From contig SBGP01000043.1 of the NCBI GenBank assembly GCA_006226595.1, positions 1-64,000 of the forward strand: DNA of 64,000 nt, given 5' to 3'. Origin of the DNA: Deltaproteobacteria bacterium (GTDB lineage Bacteria > Myxococcota_A > UBA796 > GCA-2862545). This document shows positions 18,915 to 27,285 of the stretch, one piece after another. The first letter of the stretch is position 1. Every line of letters begins with the position of its first letter. The notes under the pieces are model-generated. The model had not been told where the DNA came from. It was given only the letters and a program-made list of their open reading frames with translations, and did no database searches. A program made the translations under genes and the position numbers.

Positions 18915-19931
18915 CTAGAGGGCGAGCGTCTCGATGCGCGCGGCCAGCGATTCGCGGGCGTCTTCGAGCTCCGCGACCCTCCGCGACTGCCAGCCGAGCT
19001 CGAGCGAGAGGTCGATGCCGCGCTGGTAGTGGTTGAGCGCTTTGACGAGCACGACTTCCGCCTTTTCGCGCACGGTCTGACGGTACAGATCGTGCAGCTC
19101 CGGGGCGAGCTTCGGCGGCATGCGGGCGGCGAGCAGATCTTCCCCGACCGACGCGTACGCATCGCCGAGGGTGAGCAGGCCGTCGAGCACCCACTCAGGC
19201 TCCTTGAGCAGCGCCACCTGCGTCACCTGGCGCTCGATGGCGATCAGCCGCTCGCCGCGCTCGGTGAGCCGCTTCACCTGCTTGCGTTCGCGGGCATCGA
19301 GGTGCAGGACCTCGGACTCCTCCGCCCACTGGGCGGCGATCGTGGCCCGCGCCTTGGCCTGGTAGAAGGTGACCTCGTCGGGGCCGGCCTCGGAGAGCGC
19401 CGCGGCGAGGACCTTCTTGCCCTTGCGCACCTTGCCGCTGTCGATCAGCCAGATGCCTTCGACCAGGCGGATCTTGATCTGGTCGGCGTGCGGGCGGGAG
19501 TCGAGGTCGGCCAGGAAGGGCGCGAGGCGCTCGAGGGCTTCCTCCGCGCGACCCAGGCCGCCGATCACCTCGGCGCTGCGAAAGCGAAGGTCCTGCTGGC
19601 GGTGGCCGGCGGGAAACTGCTCGAGGGCGGCGGTGTACACGGACAGGGCGGTGCCGTAGTCGCGATCGAGCTCGAAGCTGACGCCTCGAAGGTAGGCGAT
19701 CTCCTCGGCGTCGCTGTCGTCGCGATCGCTTGCCTGGTCGAGGAGCATGCGCGCGCCAGGGTAGTCGGCGAGGCGCAGGCGCCGCAGCGCATCCTCCATG
19801 AGCTCGGCGGTGCTCGCCGCCGTCTCGACGGGCTCTTCGGAGATCTCGGGCGCTTCGGCGGCGGCCGCGGCTTCGGAGGCCGGCAGCTCGTCGGCCACCG
19901 CGAGGGCGAGGAACAGGATCAGGGTGTGCAT
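18915..19931 (-). CDS. Exported TPR-type repeat protein
   Basis: The 338-residue protein starts at ATG 19931 with a short signal peptide (MHTLILFLALAVA) and an Ala/Glu-rich linker. It is then all-helical, with tetratricopeptide-like pairs such as LRRLRLADYPGARMLLDQA, DYGTALSVYTAALEQFPAG and LGRAEEALERLAPFLADL. Such proteins are protein-protein scaffolds of the periplasm or outer membrane. It is read in the same direction as the histidine kinase, 51 nt upstream of it, and might be co-transcribed. The partner is unknown. Confidence 0.75.
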   Translation of the reverse strand: MHTLILFLALAVADELPASEAAAAAEAPEISEEPVETAASTAELMEDALRRLRLADYPGARMLLDQASDRDDSDAEEIAYLRGVSFELDRDYGTALSVYTAALEQFPAGHRQQDLRFRSAEVIGGLGRAEEALERLAPFLADLDSRPHADQIKIRLVEGIWLIDSGKVRKGKKVLAAALSEAGPDEVTFYQAKARATIAAQWAEESEVLHLDARERKQVKRLTERGERLIAIERQVTQVALLKEPEWVLDGLLTLGDAYASVGEDLLAARMPPKLAPELHDLYRQTVREKAEVVLVKALNHYQRGIDLSLELGWQSRRVAELEDARESLAARIETLAL

Positions 19932-20289
19932 GCGGTGTGGGACCTCGCGCGGCGGACGGGGTTCCCCCCTCGGTAGAGGGGGGAAGGTGCCGTCGCAGCC
20001 GTGTGGTCGTCGCCGGTACCCCCTTCCGAAATAGAAGGTGGGTTTCGTTTCGCCGCTTTCCACTTCCCTCTCAGAAGGGCTTGTGTTCCGCGACGAGGGA
20101 CAAATCCCGAAGGATTCTTACGAGGGGGACGCTCTGGCGTGGCCAAGCACGCACCAGACAGCATGCTCAGCGTAGGCACACTTCCTCGGGTTGGCAATGG
20201 CCTTCGCTTACCCGGCGATGGCTCGCGTAACGGCGCGGGCATGTTGCGTGTCCCGAGAGGCGTTATCCGGTCGCAGGGAGACGCAAGTC
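19932..20289. other. Divergent intergenic region with strong hairpin
   Basis: These 358 bases separate two divergent genes and carry no credible gene. TTCCCCCCTC (19962-19971) pairs perfectly with GAGGGGGGAA (19976-19985) around a GGTA loop, giving a 10-bp stem 31 nt upstream of the TPR-protein gene. A second, imperfect stem (ACCCCCTTC against GAAGGTGGGT) follows at about 20018-20044. The stretch 20040-20130 is less GC-rich and probably holds the promoters of both genes, but no convincing -35/-10 pair is seen. Confidence 0.5.
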
Positions 20290-21756
20290 ATGACGTGGGA
20301 GCTCGCGGTCGTCGCGACCTATCTGGCGCTTCTGGTGCCGTGCTCTGCCCTCGGGCTGCATCGGCTGTGGCTCGTGTGGCGGTTCTCGACGCACGTGGCC
20401 CCCGAGCAGCCGCCCGAGCCCGAGGTGTGGCCGTACGTGACCGTGCAGCTGCCTTCGTTCAACGAGAAGCACGTGCTGCGGCGTCTCGTCGAGGCGGCCG
20501 GCGAGCTCGACTACCCGCGCGACAAGCTGGAGATCCAGGTCCTCGACGACTCCACCGACGAGACGCGTGGCATCGCCCGTCGTGCCGTCGACCGGCTGGT
20601 GGAGCAGGGCATCGACGCGGTGCTCATCCACCGTGAGGACCGCACCGGCTTCAAGGCGGGCGCGCTCGAGGCCGGAAAGGCGGTGGCCAAGGGCGAGCTG
20701 ATCGCCGTGTTCGACGCCGACTTCATCCCCACGCCCGACTTCCTCAAGCGCATGGTTCCGCACTTCCGCGATGGCATCGGCATGGTGCAGGCGCGCTGGG
20801 GTCACCTCAACGCCGAGGAGAGCTGGCTCACCCGCGCGCAGGCCACGCTGCTCGACGGCCACTTCGTGGTCGAGCACGCCGCGCGCTTCGCCGCCGGTCG
20901 CTGGTTCAACTTCAATGGCACCGCCGGGATCTGGCGGCGCCAGGCCATCGAGGACGCGGGCGGCTGGCAGCACGACACGCTCACCGAGGATCTCGACCTG
21001 TCGTACCGGGCTCAGATGGCCGGCTGGCGCTTCGTGTACCTGCTCGACGTCGTGCAGCCCGCCGAGCTTCCCGCGGACATGCCGGCGTTCAAGTCGCAAC
21101 AACACCGCTGGGCCAAGGGCACGATTCAGGTCGCGAAGAAGCTCATCGGGCCGCTGTGGCGCAGCGACGCGCCGATCCGCGTGAAGATCGACGCGACCGT
21201 CCACCTGCTCGCGAACCTCGCGCATCCGCTGACCGTCGGCATTGCCTTCCTGCTTCCTCTCGCGGTGGTCGCCCGTGGCATCGAGGGGCTCTCGGCCCTG
21301 TTCCTGCTCGACCTGGTCGTGTTCACGCTCGCGACCTCGTCCTTCGCGATGTTCTACGCGGTGGCGGTCAGCCGGGCCGGTGGCCTGCCCGTCGGGGGGC
21401 GGCTGATCCGGCTCCCGGTCGCGCTGGCGCTGGGTCTCGGGCTCGCGCTCGCGCAGTCTCGGGCGGTGTTCGATGGCCTGTTCGGAGACGTGGGCCGCTT
21501 CGTGCGCACCCCCAAGCGGGGCGAGGCGCGCAAGGGCCTGTACCGCGCGCGGGTGTCGCCCCTGACCGTGCTCGAGATCGGCATGGCCGTGTACCTGTGG
21601 GCGGCGTTCGGATGGGCCGCGATGGAGGGCTACTACGCGTCGCTGCCGTTCCTCGCGCTGTTCGCCGGCGGCTACTCGGCGGTCGCCCTGGATACGGTGC
21701 GCGACTGGCTGCCGACCCGCGACGAGCCCGAGCTCAGCGTCGCCCTCGGCGAGTGA
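20290..21756 (+). CDS. Membrane family-2 processive glycosyltransferase (CESA-like)
   Basis: This 488-residue protein has an N-terminal membrane helix (residues 3-25), a GT2 catalytic domain and four or more C-terminal helices. The conserved residues are all visible: DDS at 86-88, DAD at about 143, TED at about 232 and QQHRW at about 270. The last is the QxxRW signature of processive beta-glycosyltransferases. It would polymerise a nucleotide sugar on the cytoplasmic side and pass the chain across the membrane. Its substrate (glucose, mannose or other) is not clear. The start is ATG 20290. Its end overlaps a convergent glycosyltransferase gene by 23 nt. Confidence 0.88.
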   Translation: MTWELAVVATYLALLVPCSALGLHRLWLVWRFSTHVAPEQPPEPEVWPYVTVQLPSFNEKHVLRRLVEAAGELDYPRDKLEIQVLDDSTDETRGIARRAVDRLVEQGIDAVLIHREDRTGFKAGALEAGKAVAKGELIAVFDADFIPTPDFLKRMVPHFRDGIGMVQARWGHLNAEESWLTRAQATLLDGHFVVEHAARFAAGRWFNFNGTAGIWRRQAIEDAGGWQHDTLTEDLDLSYRAQMAGWRFVYLLDVVQPAELPADMPAFKSQQHRWAKGTIQVAKKLIGPLWRSDAPIRVKIDATVHLLANLAHPLTVGIAFLLPLAVVARGIEGLSALFLLDLVVFTLATSSFAMFYAVAVSRAGGLPVGGRLIRLPVALALGLGLALAQSRAVFDGLFGDVGRFVRTPKRGEARKGLYRARVSPLTVLEIGMAVYLWAAFGWAAMEGYYASLPFLALFAGGYSAVALDTVRDWLPTRDEPELSVALGE

Positions 21757-22987
21757 CGGTCTCGGCGGCGAGCGCGGCGAGTGCCGGGCCCCACGACAGC
21801 CACGCGACCCACGCGCCCTCGTCCCAGCGCCCGGTGCTCACGTCCAGGGTCCCGAGGACCGCGTAGGAGCCCATGAGCGCGGTCGCTGCCAGCGACCAGC
21901 CCCAGCGCCCGAGCACGAGTGACGGGACCAGCGCCCACACCGCATACCAGGGGTGCACCGTCGGCGAGAGCACCAGGAACGCGGTGCCGACCACGGCGAC
22001 GAGCGCGGCGGGGTCGCGGAGTCGCCACGCCGCCCACGCCGAGACGCCGACCCCGGCGAGGATCAGCGCCGGACGCGTGGCCTCGCCGAGCAGGGGCTCG
22101 AGGAGCGGCAGCGCCAGGGCGTTGAAGCGCCAGTGCTGCGTGTAGGTCCCGAAGCTCGCAAACAGATCGGAACCCGCGTCGAGCACGGGCCAGGCACCGA
22201 GCACGAGCAGGGCTCCCGCCACCAGCAGTCCGGGAAGATGCTCACGGACGGGACGCTCGCGCAACGTGGCCGGCAGCGCTGCGACCGGCAGCAGCTTGGC
22301 GCCTGCGCCGAGCACGGCGAGCCCCGTAGCGTGGCGGGGCCAGGCGAGGGCGGCGGCGAGCAGGGACGCGGCGAACAGGTCGACGTGGGCGCCCACCGCG
22401 GACTCGACGGCGGGCAGGGGATGCAGGGCGTAGACCAGGGCGGGCCAGGTGGGCGCGTCACGGCGGCGGAGGGCCGTGAACAGGAAGGCGGCGGTGCAGA
22501 CGTCGACGGCGGCCGTTGCGGCCTGGGCGAAGGTCGCGGTCCCGCCGAGCCCGAGCAGTCGGAACCAGAGCAGCGCGAGCGGCGGGTAGATGCTGGTGTA
22601 GGTAGGGTGGTTGACCTGGGCGCGCAGCGGTTCCGCGAGCCCTTCCAGCGACGCGGGTGCCTCGGTGAACGGGTTGTGGCCGGCGTTCAGCGCGATGCCC
22701 TCGAACACATACCGGTACAGATCGTCCGAGAACAGGGGAGGGGAGCCGATCAGCGGCAAGCGCACCGCCATGGCGGCGAACATCACGGTCGACAGTGCGA
22801 GCTCGGGCTTTCGCAGCGCGGGCGCGGTCGCGGCGAGGCCCCACACCCAGAGAAGCGGTACGAGTGTGGCCGCATCCGGCCTCGACTCCGCGGAATGCAG
22901 CAGGTAGGCGGACAACAGGGAGCAGCCGAGCGGAATCAGTGCCCAGGCGAGCGCGTTGACACGCCATCGATGCGACCATATGGCCAA
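21734..22987 (-). CDS. GT-C fold membrane glycosyltransferase (GT87/mannosyltransferase-like)
   Basis: The 417-residue protein starts at TTG 22987 behind a very strong GGGAGGGGGG ribosome site. It has about ten membrane helices. The first large loop carries SDDLYRYVFEG, the paired acidic motif of polyprenyl-phosphate-dependent GT-C enzymes, and further NHPTYTSIYPP and HPWYAVWAL motifs typical of the mannosyl/arabinosyl group. It probably adds a sugar from a lipid-phosphate donor to an exported glycan or lipid. It is tail to tail with the GT2 gene, and the two may serve the same surface glycan, but this is inference. Confidence 0.82.
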   Translation of the reverse strand: MAIWSHRWRVNALAWALIPLGCSLLSAYLLHSAESRPDAATLVPLLWVWGLAATAPALRKPELALSTVMFAAMAVRLPLIGSPPLFSDDLYRYVFEGIALNAGHNPFTEAPASLEGLAEPLRAQVNHPTYTSIYPPLALLWFRLLGLGGTATFAQAATAAVDVCTAAFLFTALRRRDAPTWPALVYALHPLPAVESAVGAHVDLFAASLLAAALAWPRHATGLAVLGAGAKLLPVAALPATLRERPVREHLPGLLVAGALLVLGAWPVLDAGSDLFASFGTYTQHWRFNALALPLLEPLLGEATRPALILAGVGVSAWAAWRLRDPAALVAVVGTAFLVLSPTVHPWYAVWALVPSLVLGRWGWSLAATALMGSYAVLGTLDVSTGRWDEGAWVAWLSWGPALAALAAETVTRRGRR

Positions 22988-23025
22988 GCTGTCCCCCCCT
23001 CCCGCGGCTCTATCACGGAGCGCCC

Positions 23026-23766
23026 ATGCCCCTCCCGACCCTTCCGCGCGCCCTGCGTTTCACCACGATTCTGCTGCTCACGCCGGCCCTGATGGCGGCG
23101 AACTGCAAGCGGCAGCCCGAAGAAGAGCCCGACAAGGTCGGCGATGGCGACGTCCAGGACGTGGGCAACGAGCTCACGGTGGTCTCCATCGACCCCTCGG
23201 TGGGCAAGGCCGACAAGGCCTTCCCGGCGACCCTGTACGGTTCCGGCTTCGTCGATGGCGCCACGGTGAAGGTCGGTGAGTCCACCGCGAAGTCCAACGT
23301 GCTCGACCCGAACACGATGGATCTCACGGTCCCCGGCATGGCGGTCGGCACCTACGATCTGGTGGTCACGAACCCCAACGGCGCGAAGAGCACCCTGCGC
23401 TCGGCACTGCGCATCGAGGCCGAGTCCAGCGTGGACTGCAGCTTCGCGCGCCTGCACTTCGGCTACGACCAGGCGCAGCTCACGCCCGAGTCGACCAAGA
23501 CCCTCGACACCTACATGCCGTGCTACAGCGCGACCACCGCGCAGATCCGGCTCGAGGGCCACGCCGACAGCCGGGGCACCACCGACTACAACCTCGCGCT
23601 CGGCACGCGGCGCGCCCATGCAGTCGAGCGGCACCTGATCGCTGGCGGCATCCCGGCGAGCCGTCTGAAGAGCACCTCCTATGGCGAGGAGCGGCCGCTC
23701 GACCGCGGCTACACCGAAGAGGCCTACGCCAAGAACCGTCGGGTGGACGTGTATGTCGGCAACTAG
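23026..23766 (+). CDS. pal: Peptidoglycan-associated lipoprotein Pal
   Basis: The 246-residue product has an N-terminal signal ending near LMAANC, which would be a somewhat unusual lipobox, then an acidic linker. Residues about 50-130 form an IPT/TIG-type beta domain (VSIDPSVGKADKAFPATLYGSGF), and the last 115 residues an OmpA/Pal domain with LHFGYDQAQLTPES, GHADSRGTTDYNLALGTRRA and KNRRVDVYV. Pal ties the outer membrane to peptidoglycan in the Tol-Pal complex. The added TIG domain is not found in E. coli Pal. It overlaps cpoB, the usual neighbour. Confidence 0.88.
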   Translation: MPLPTLPRALRFTTILLLTPALMAANCKRQPEEEPDKVGDGDVQDVGNELTVVSIDPSVGKADKAFPATLYGSGFVDGATVKVGESTAKSNVLDPNTMDLTVPGMAVGTYDLVVTNPNGAKSTLRSALRIEAESSVDCSFARLHFGYDQAQLTPESTKTLDTYMPCYSATTAQIRLEGHADSRGTTDYNLALGTRRAHAVERHLIAGGIPASRLKSTSYGEERPLDRGYTEEAYAKNRRVDVYVGN

Positions 23767-24673
23767 TTTCGTCGTGCGCGCGGGTACCCAGCTCGCGCTG
23801 TTCGCCTCGCTGAGCACGCTGCCGGGCTGCTTCCTGCTGCGCAACCAGGCGGCGTCCGCGGAGTACTCCCGCCAGGTCATGGTCGCGTCCTCGCGCGTGG
23901 CCATCCTCGAGGCGCAGCTCGCCGAGGCGCAGGAGCGCGTCGGACAGCTCGAAGAGGCGATGCGCGCCCAGGGCGCGACCGTCGTCGACAAGCTCGAGAA
24001 CATGGACCAGGTCAACGCCGAGGTCGGTCGCCTGCGCGGCGAGATCGAGGTGATCGGCTTCGAGTTGCAGTCGCTGAAGGACGCGCTCGAAGGCGGCGGC
24101 ATGGACCGGGAGCGCCGCATGCTCCACGCCGAGTCCCGCCTCGACCAGGTCGAGAGCTTCCTGGGCATCGACCCTCCGCCTCCGCCGAGCGATGCGGAGC
24201 TCGGGCTCGAGCCGGGTGAGGGGACCACCGATGGCGCCACCGGCGAAGAGGGCGACGAGACGCCCGAGACGGTGAACGTCGGGGAGGACGAGCCGACCCC
24301 GGACGATGCGCAGGGCAAGCTCGACCTCGCGATCGAGCACATGGAGGCCGGTCGCCACAAGGTCGCCCGCGCCCTCCTCGAGAAGGCGCTCGAGGAGCAT
24401 CCCGAGGATCCACTTCGCCCGGAGCTTCGCTACCGTCTGGCCGAGTCCTGGTTCAACCAGGGCAGCTGGGATCGCGCGCTCACGGCGTTCCAGACGGTCG
24501 TCGACACCTACGGGGACACCGAGTGGGCGTCCATGGCGATGCTCCGCCAGGGCGAGTCCTTCGCGGCCAAGGGCCAGAAGGACAACGCGAAGTTGTTCTA
24601 CGAGGAAGTGCTGCGCCTCTACCCGAAGAGCGAGGCCGCGGGCGAGGCCAAGAAGCTGCTCGCCGAGAAGTAG
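23753..24673 (+). CDS. cpoB: Cell-division coordinator CpoB/YbgF-like lipoprotein
   Basis: The gene starts at ATG 23753, 14 nt before the pal stop, and encodes 306 residues. It has a lipobox (TLPGC), a coiled coil of about residues 40-125 (VAILEAQLAEAQERVGQLEE), a Pro/Asp/Glu linker and a C-terminal TPR pair (LELALEHM..., FQTVVDTYGDTEWASMAMLRQGESF). This is the standard layout of YbgF/CpoB, which links peptidoglycan synthesis with outer-membrane constriction. E. coli CpoB is soluble in the periplasm; this one is probably lipid-anchored. TolA, TolB, TolQ and TolR are not in the window. Confidence 0.85.
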   Translation: MSATSFVVRAGTQLALFASLSTLPGCFLLRNQAASAEYSRQVMVASSRVAILEAQLAEAQERVGQLEEAMRAQGATVVDKLENMDQVNAEVGRLRGEIEVIGFELQSLKDALEGGGMDRERRMLHAESRLDQVESFLGIDPPPPPSDAELGLEPGEGTTDGATGEEGDETPETVNVGEDEPTPDDAQGKLDLAIEHMEAGRHKVARALLEKALEEHPEDPLRPELRYRLAESWFNQGSWDRALTAFQTVVDTYGDTEWASMAMLRQGESFAAKGQKDNAKLFYEEVLRLYPKSEAAGEAKKLLAEK

Positions 24674-24686
24674 CCGGGCCCCTCGC

Positions 24687-24715
24687 TTGACCTGGCCGTA
24701 CCGACGAGGTAGGTA
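24687..24715 (+). promoter_or_regulatory. Sigma-70-type promoter of the rimP-nusA-infB operon
   Basis: TTGACC (24687-24692), a 17-bp spacer and TAGGTA (24710-24715) make a good housekeeping promoter. Transcription would begin near 24722 and read straight into the leader hairpin at 24743. Confidence 0.7.
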
Positions 24716-24742
24716 CGGTTCCTCATCGCAACCAACCTCGTT

Positions 24743-24773
24743 GGGAGCGGCCGTCTGGCCGGTCCCTTTTTTT
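24743..24773 (+). terminator. Leader terminator (attenuator candidate) before rimP
   Basis: GGGAGCGGCC pairs with GGCCGGTCCC around a GTCT loop with a single G-G mismatch, followed by seven T residues. This is a complete intrinsic terminator. It lies after the promoter and 10 nt before the rimP start, so it must act on the operon's own transcript unless it ends cpoB. Leader terminators before rimP have been predicted in other proteobacteria (the rimP-leader RNA family in Rfam, from memory). Confidence 0.75.
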
Positions 24774-24783
24774 ATGGCCGAAC

Positions 24784-25302
24784 ATGCACCCCCTCGAGTT
24801 CCGAAACCGCCTCCGCTCGCTCTGTGAGCCGACCATCGACCAGCTCGGCTTCGAGCTGATCGCCGTGGAGGTCCTCGGTGGTGCCGGCGGACGTACCGTG
24901 CGTCTGTCCGTGGACGGTCCCCGCGGGGTCGGTGCCGATGACTGCGCCCGGATCAGCCGCCACCTCGGCCCGGTGCTCGACGAGTCCGACCCGATTCAGG
25001 GCAGCTACCGCCTCGAGGTGAGCAGCCCCGGCATGGACCGCCCGGTCCAGCGGGTGTCGGACTTCGAGCGCTTCGTCGGGTACCGCGCGAAGATCCGCCT
25101 CGTCGAAGGCCCGCCGCGGCGCCGCTACACCGGCACCCTCGCCGGTGTCGACGGCCCCGAGGTCCTCATCGAGTGCGAGGGCCAGACCTACCAGTTCCCC
25201 ATCGACGAGATCGAGCACGCACGCCTCGTGCTCTCTCTCGAAGAGTACGAGTCCCTCGGTTCGGCACCTGGTGCCGGTTCAGGAGAGTCAGATGATCAGT
25301 GA
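24784..25302 (+). CDS. rimP: Ribosome maturation factor RimP
   Basis: The 172-residue protein has the RimP N-terminal domain with [21 protein letters not shown] and the hallmark [14 protein letters not shown], then the Sm-like C-terminal domain ([23 protein letters not shown]). RimP binds the 30S subunit during late assembly. The start ATG 24784 has no Shine-Dalgarno sequence: the ten bases before it follow the terminator T-run, so translation may depend on the leader fold. The gene overlaps nusA by 11 nt. The C-terminus has a 12-residue Gly/Ser/Asp tail. Confidence 0.93.
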   Translation: MHPLEFRNRLRSLCEPTIDQLGFELIAVEVLGGAGGRTVRLSVDGPRGVGADDCARISRHLGPVLDESDPIQGSYRLEVSSPGMDRPVQRVSDFERFVGYRAKIRLVEGPPRRRYTGTLAGVDGPEVLIECEGQTYQFPIDEIEHARLVLSLEEYESLGSAPGAGSGESDDQ

Positions 25303-26590
25303 CCTCGAACGGCTCATCGACACCATCGTCAAGGAGAAGAACCTTCCCCGCGACGTGGTGATCGAGATTGTGGAGAGCGCCATGGTGGCCGCCGCGCGCA
25401 AGCGCTACGGCATGACCAAGGACCTCGAGGCGGAGTACAACGAGGACGCCGGCGAGGTGGAGCTCTTCGAGTTCCGCACGGTCGTCGACGAGGTCGAGGA
25501 CGATGACATCGAGATCACGCTCGAAGAGGGTCGCGAGCTCGACCCGGAGTGTGAGGTCGGTGACTCGCTGGGCCTGGTCATGGACCTCGAGGAGCTCGGT
25601 CGCATCGCCGCCCAGACGGCGAAGCAGGTCATCATCCAGAAGATGCGCGACGCCGAGCGCGAGCTCACCTTCAACGAGTTCAAGGACCGTAAGGGCGAGC
25701 TGATCACCGGCATCGTCGGTCGGTTCGAGCGTGGCTCGATCGTGGTCGACCTCAACCGTGCCGAGGCCATCCTGCCCCGCCGCGAGCAGGTCATGTCCGA
25801 GACCTACCGTCCCGGTGACCGCATCCAGGCGTACGTCGTCGACATCACCCGCGCGACCCGCTCCCCGCAGGTCGTGCTCTCCCGCACCCATCCGGGCCTG
25901 CTCATGAAGCTGTTCGAGATGGAGGTCCCGGAGATCTACGAGGGCATCGTCCGCATCGAGGCGTGCGCTCGCGAGCCGGGCCACCGCGCCAAGATCGCCG
26001 TGTCCTCGACGGACAGCGACGTCGATCCGGTCGGCGCGTGCGTCGGTCTCAAGGGCTCCCGCGTCCAGGCGGTGGTCGGCGAGCTCCGCGGCGAAGCCAT
26101 CGACATCATTCCGTGGCACCCGGACCCGGCCCGCTTCGTGGTGTACGCCATCGCGCCCGCGCAGGTGAGCCGCGTGTACATCGACGAGGCCGCCCACACG
26201 ATGGAGCTCGTCGTCCCCGACGACCAGCTCGCCAAGGCCATCGGCCGTCGCGGCCAGAACGTGCGTCTCGCGGCGCAGCTCACGGGCTGGCGCATCGACA
26301 TCGAGTCCGAGTCCCGGCACGGCGAGAAGCTCGAGAGCGCGCGCGACGAGCTCAGCCGCGTGGCGACGATGGACGAGGATCAGGTCGACCTGCTCGTGCG
26401 CAGCGGCTTCCAGAGCGCTCAGGAGCTCGCGGATGCCGAGCTCGCCGAGGTCGCCGGAATCCTCGGCATCGACGAGGACGAGGCGCAGCGCGTGATCGAT
26501 GGTGCTGACGAGGTCGTCACCGCCCTGATCATGGAAGAGGCCCAGCAGCGTCAGTCCGAAGAGTCCGACGCCGGGACCCTCGAGGTCTGA
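25292..26590 (+). CDS. nusA: Transcription elongation/antitermination factor NusA
   Basis: The 432-residue protein shows the NusA order: N-terminal domain (residues 1-135, binds RNA polymerase), S1 domain (about 138-200, [17 protein letters not shown]), KH1 and KH2 (about 205-350, with [26 protein letters not shown] and [18 protein letters not shown]), and a C-terminal helix-hairpin-helix segment ([15 protein letters not shown]). NusA is known to control its own operon at leader terminators, which is relevant to the hairpin upstream of rimP. The start is ATG 25292 behind AGGAGA, inside the end of rimP. Confidence 0.95.
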   Translation: MISDLERLIDTIVKEKNLPRDVVIEIVESAMVAAARKRYGMTKDLEAEYNEDAGEVELFEFRTVVDEVEDDDIEITLEEGRELDPECEVGDSLGLVMDLEELGRIAAQTAKQVIIQKMRDAERELTFNEFKDRKGELITGIVGRFERGSIVVDLNRAEAILPRREQVMSETYRPGDRIQAYVVDITRATRSPQVVLSRTHPGLLMKLFEMEVPEIYEGIVRIEACAREPGHRAKIAVSSTDSDVDPVGACVGLKGSRVQAVVGELRGEAIDIIPWHPDPARFVVYAIAPAQVSRVYIDEAAHTMELVVPDDQLAKAIGRRGQNVRLAAQLTGWRIDIESESRHGEKLESARDELSRVATMDEDQVDLLVRSGFQSAQELADAELAEVAGILGIDEDEAQRVIDGADEVVTALIMEEAQQRQSEESDAGTLEV

Positions 26591-27151
26591 TTGGCCCGCC
26601 GCACCTGCGCAGGCTGCCGTGAAGAGGCGGACCGGGACGACGAGAGCCTGGTCCGCCTCGTGCGTTCCCCGGACGGGGAGCTGGTCGCGGATCTCCGCGG
26701 AAAGCTCCCGGGCCGTGGGGCGTGGGTGCACGTGCGTCGTTCCTGTGTCGATCGCGTGATCAAGCGTCCAGGTGCTCTTCGCCTCGGAAACGACCTTCGG
26801 GCCGACGCTTTCGAGGCGGGGCTCCGGTCGTTGATCGTCGGTGCGGCCCTCGATGGGCTGTCGCTGGCGCAGGCCGCCGGCGCCCTGGTCAGCGGCTTCG
26901 ACAAGCTCTCCGCCGCGCTCCGGGCGGGGACGATTCACAGCGTGGCTCTCGCCGAAGACGCCTCCGAGCGGACGGTGGGCGAGCTGCGCGAGGTCGCGGG
27001 GCCCACTGTGCGCTTCGCGAACCTGCCGATCAGCGCCGCTGCGCTGGGAGGCCAGATTGGTCGTGGTCCTCGCGCCGCGGTGGGGGTCACGACCTCCCGT
27101 GCGGGAACGCATCTTCGGCGGCAGTTGCGCCGTCTCCACGACCTGGGTTAG
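26591..27151 (+). CDS. ylxR: YlxR (RnpM) domain fused to an L7Ae-like domain
   Basis: This 186-residue protein starts at a TTG that directly follows the nusA stop. Residues 1-80 are a YlxR/DUF448 fold with RTCAGCREE, the LVRLVRSPDGELV strand and the signature GRGAWVHVRRSC. Residues 85-186 resemble an L7Ae/YlxQ-type RNA-binding domain. In Bacillus subtilis these are two genes, ylxR and ylxQ, in the same place between nusA and infB, so here they appear fused. YlxR has been reported to modulate RNase P. The last 40 residues are Arg-rich. Confidence 0.8.
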   Translation: MARRTCAGCREEADRDDESLVRLVRSPDGELVADLRGKLPGRGAWVHVRRSCVDRVIKRPGALRLGNDLRADAFEAGLRSLIVGAALDGLSLAQAAGALVSGFDKLSAALRAGTIHSVALAEDASERTVGELREVAGPTVRFANLPISAAALGGQIGRGPRAAVGVTTSRAGTHLRRQLRRLHDLG

Positions 27152-27222
27152 GGGCACCACCTCTGTAGGGACAAATGCTCGCGGATCGCCGCCGCCGCGC
27201 TTCCTTGTTCCTCCTGACGTTT

Positions 27223-27238
27223 CCTGTCATCCGACAGG
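27223..27238 (+). other. Small hairpin in the ylxR-infB spacer
   Basis: CCTGTC (27223-27228) and GACAGG (27233-27238) form a perfect 6-bp stem with an ATCC loop, 47 nt upstream of infB. The rest of the 134-nt spacer shows only the infB ribosome site AAAGGA. The hairpin may mark an RNA processing or translation control site. Confidence 0.35.
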
Positions 27239-27285
27239 TGGGCGCGATCTGCGCGCTGGCGGCGCGTACGACTGAAAGGAATTCC

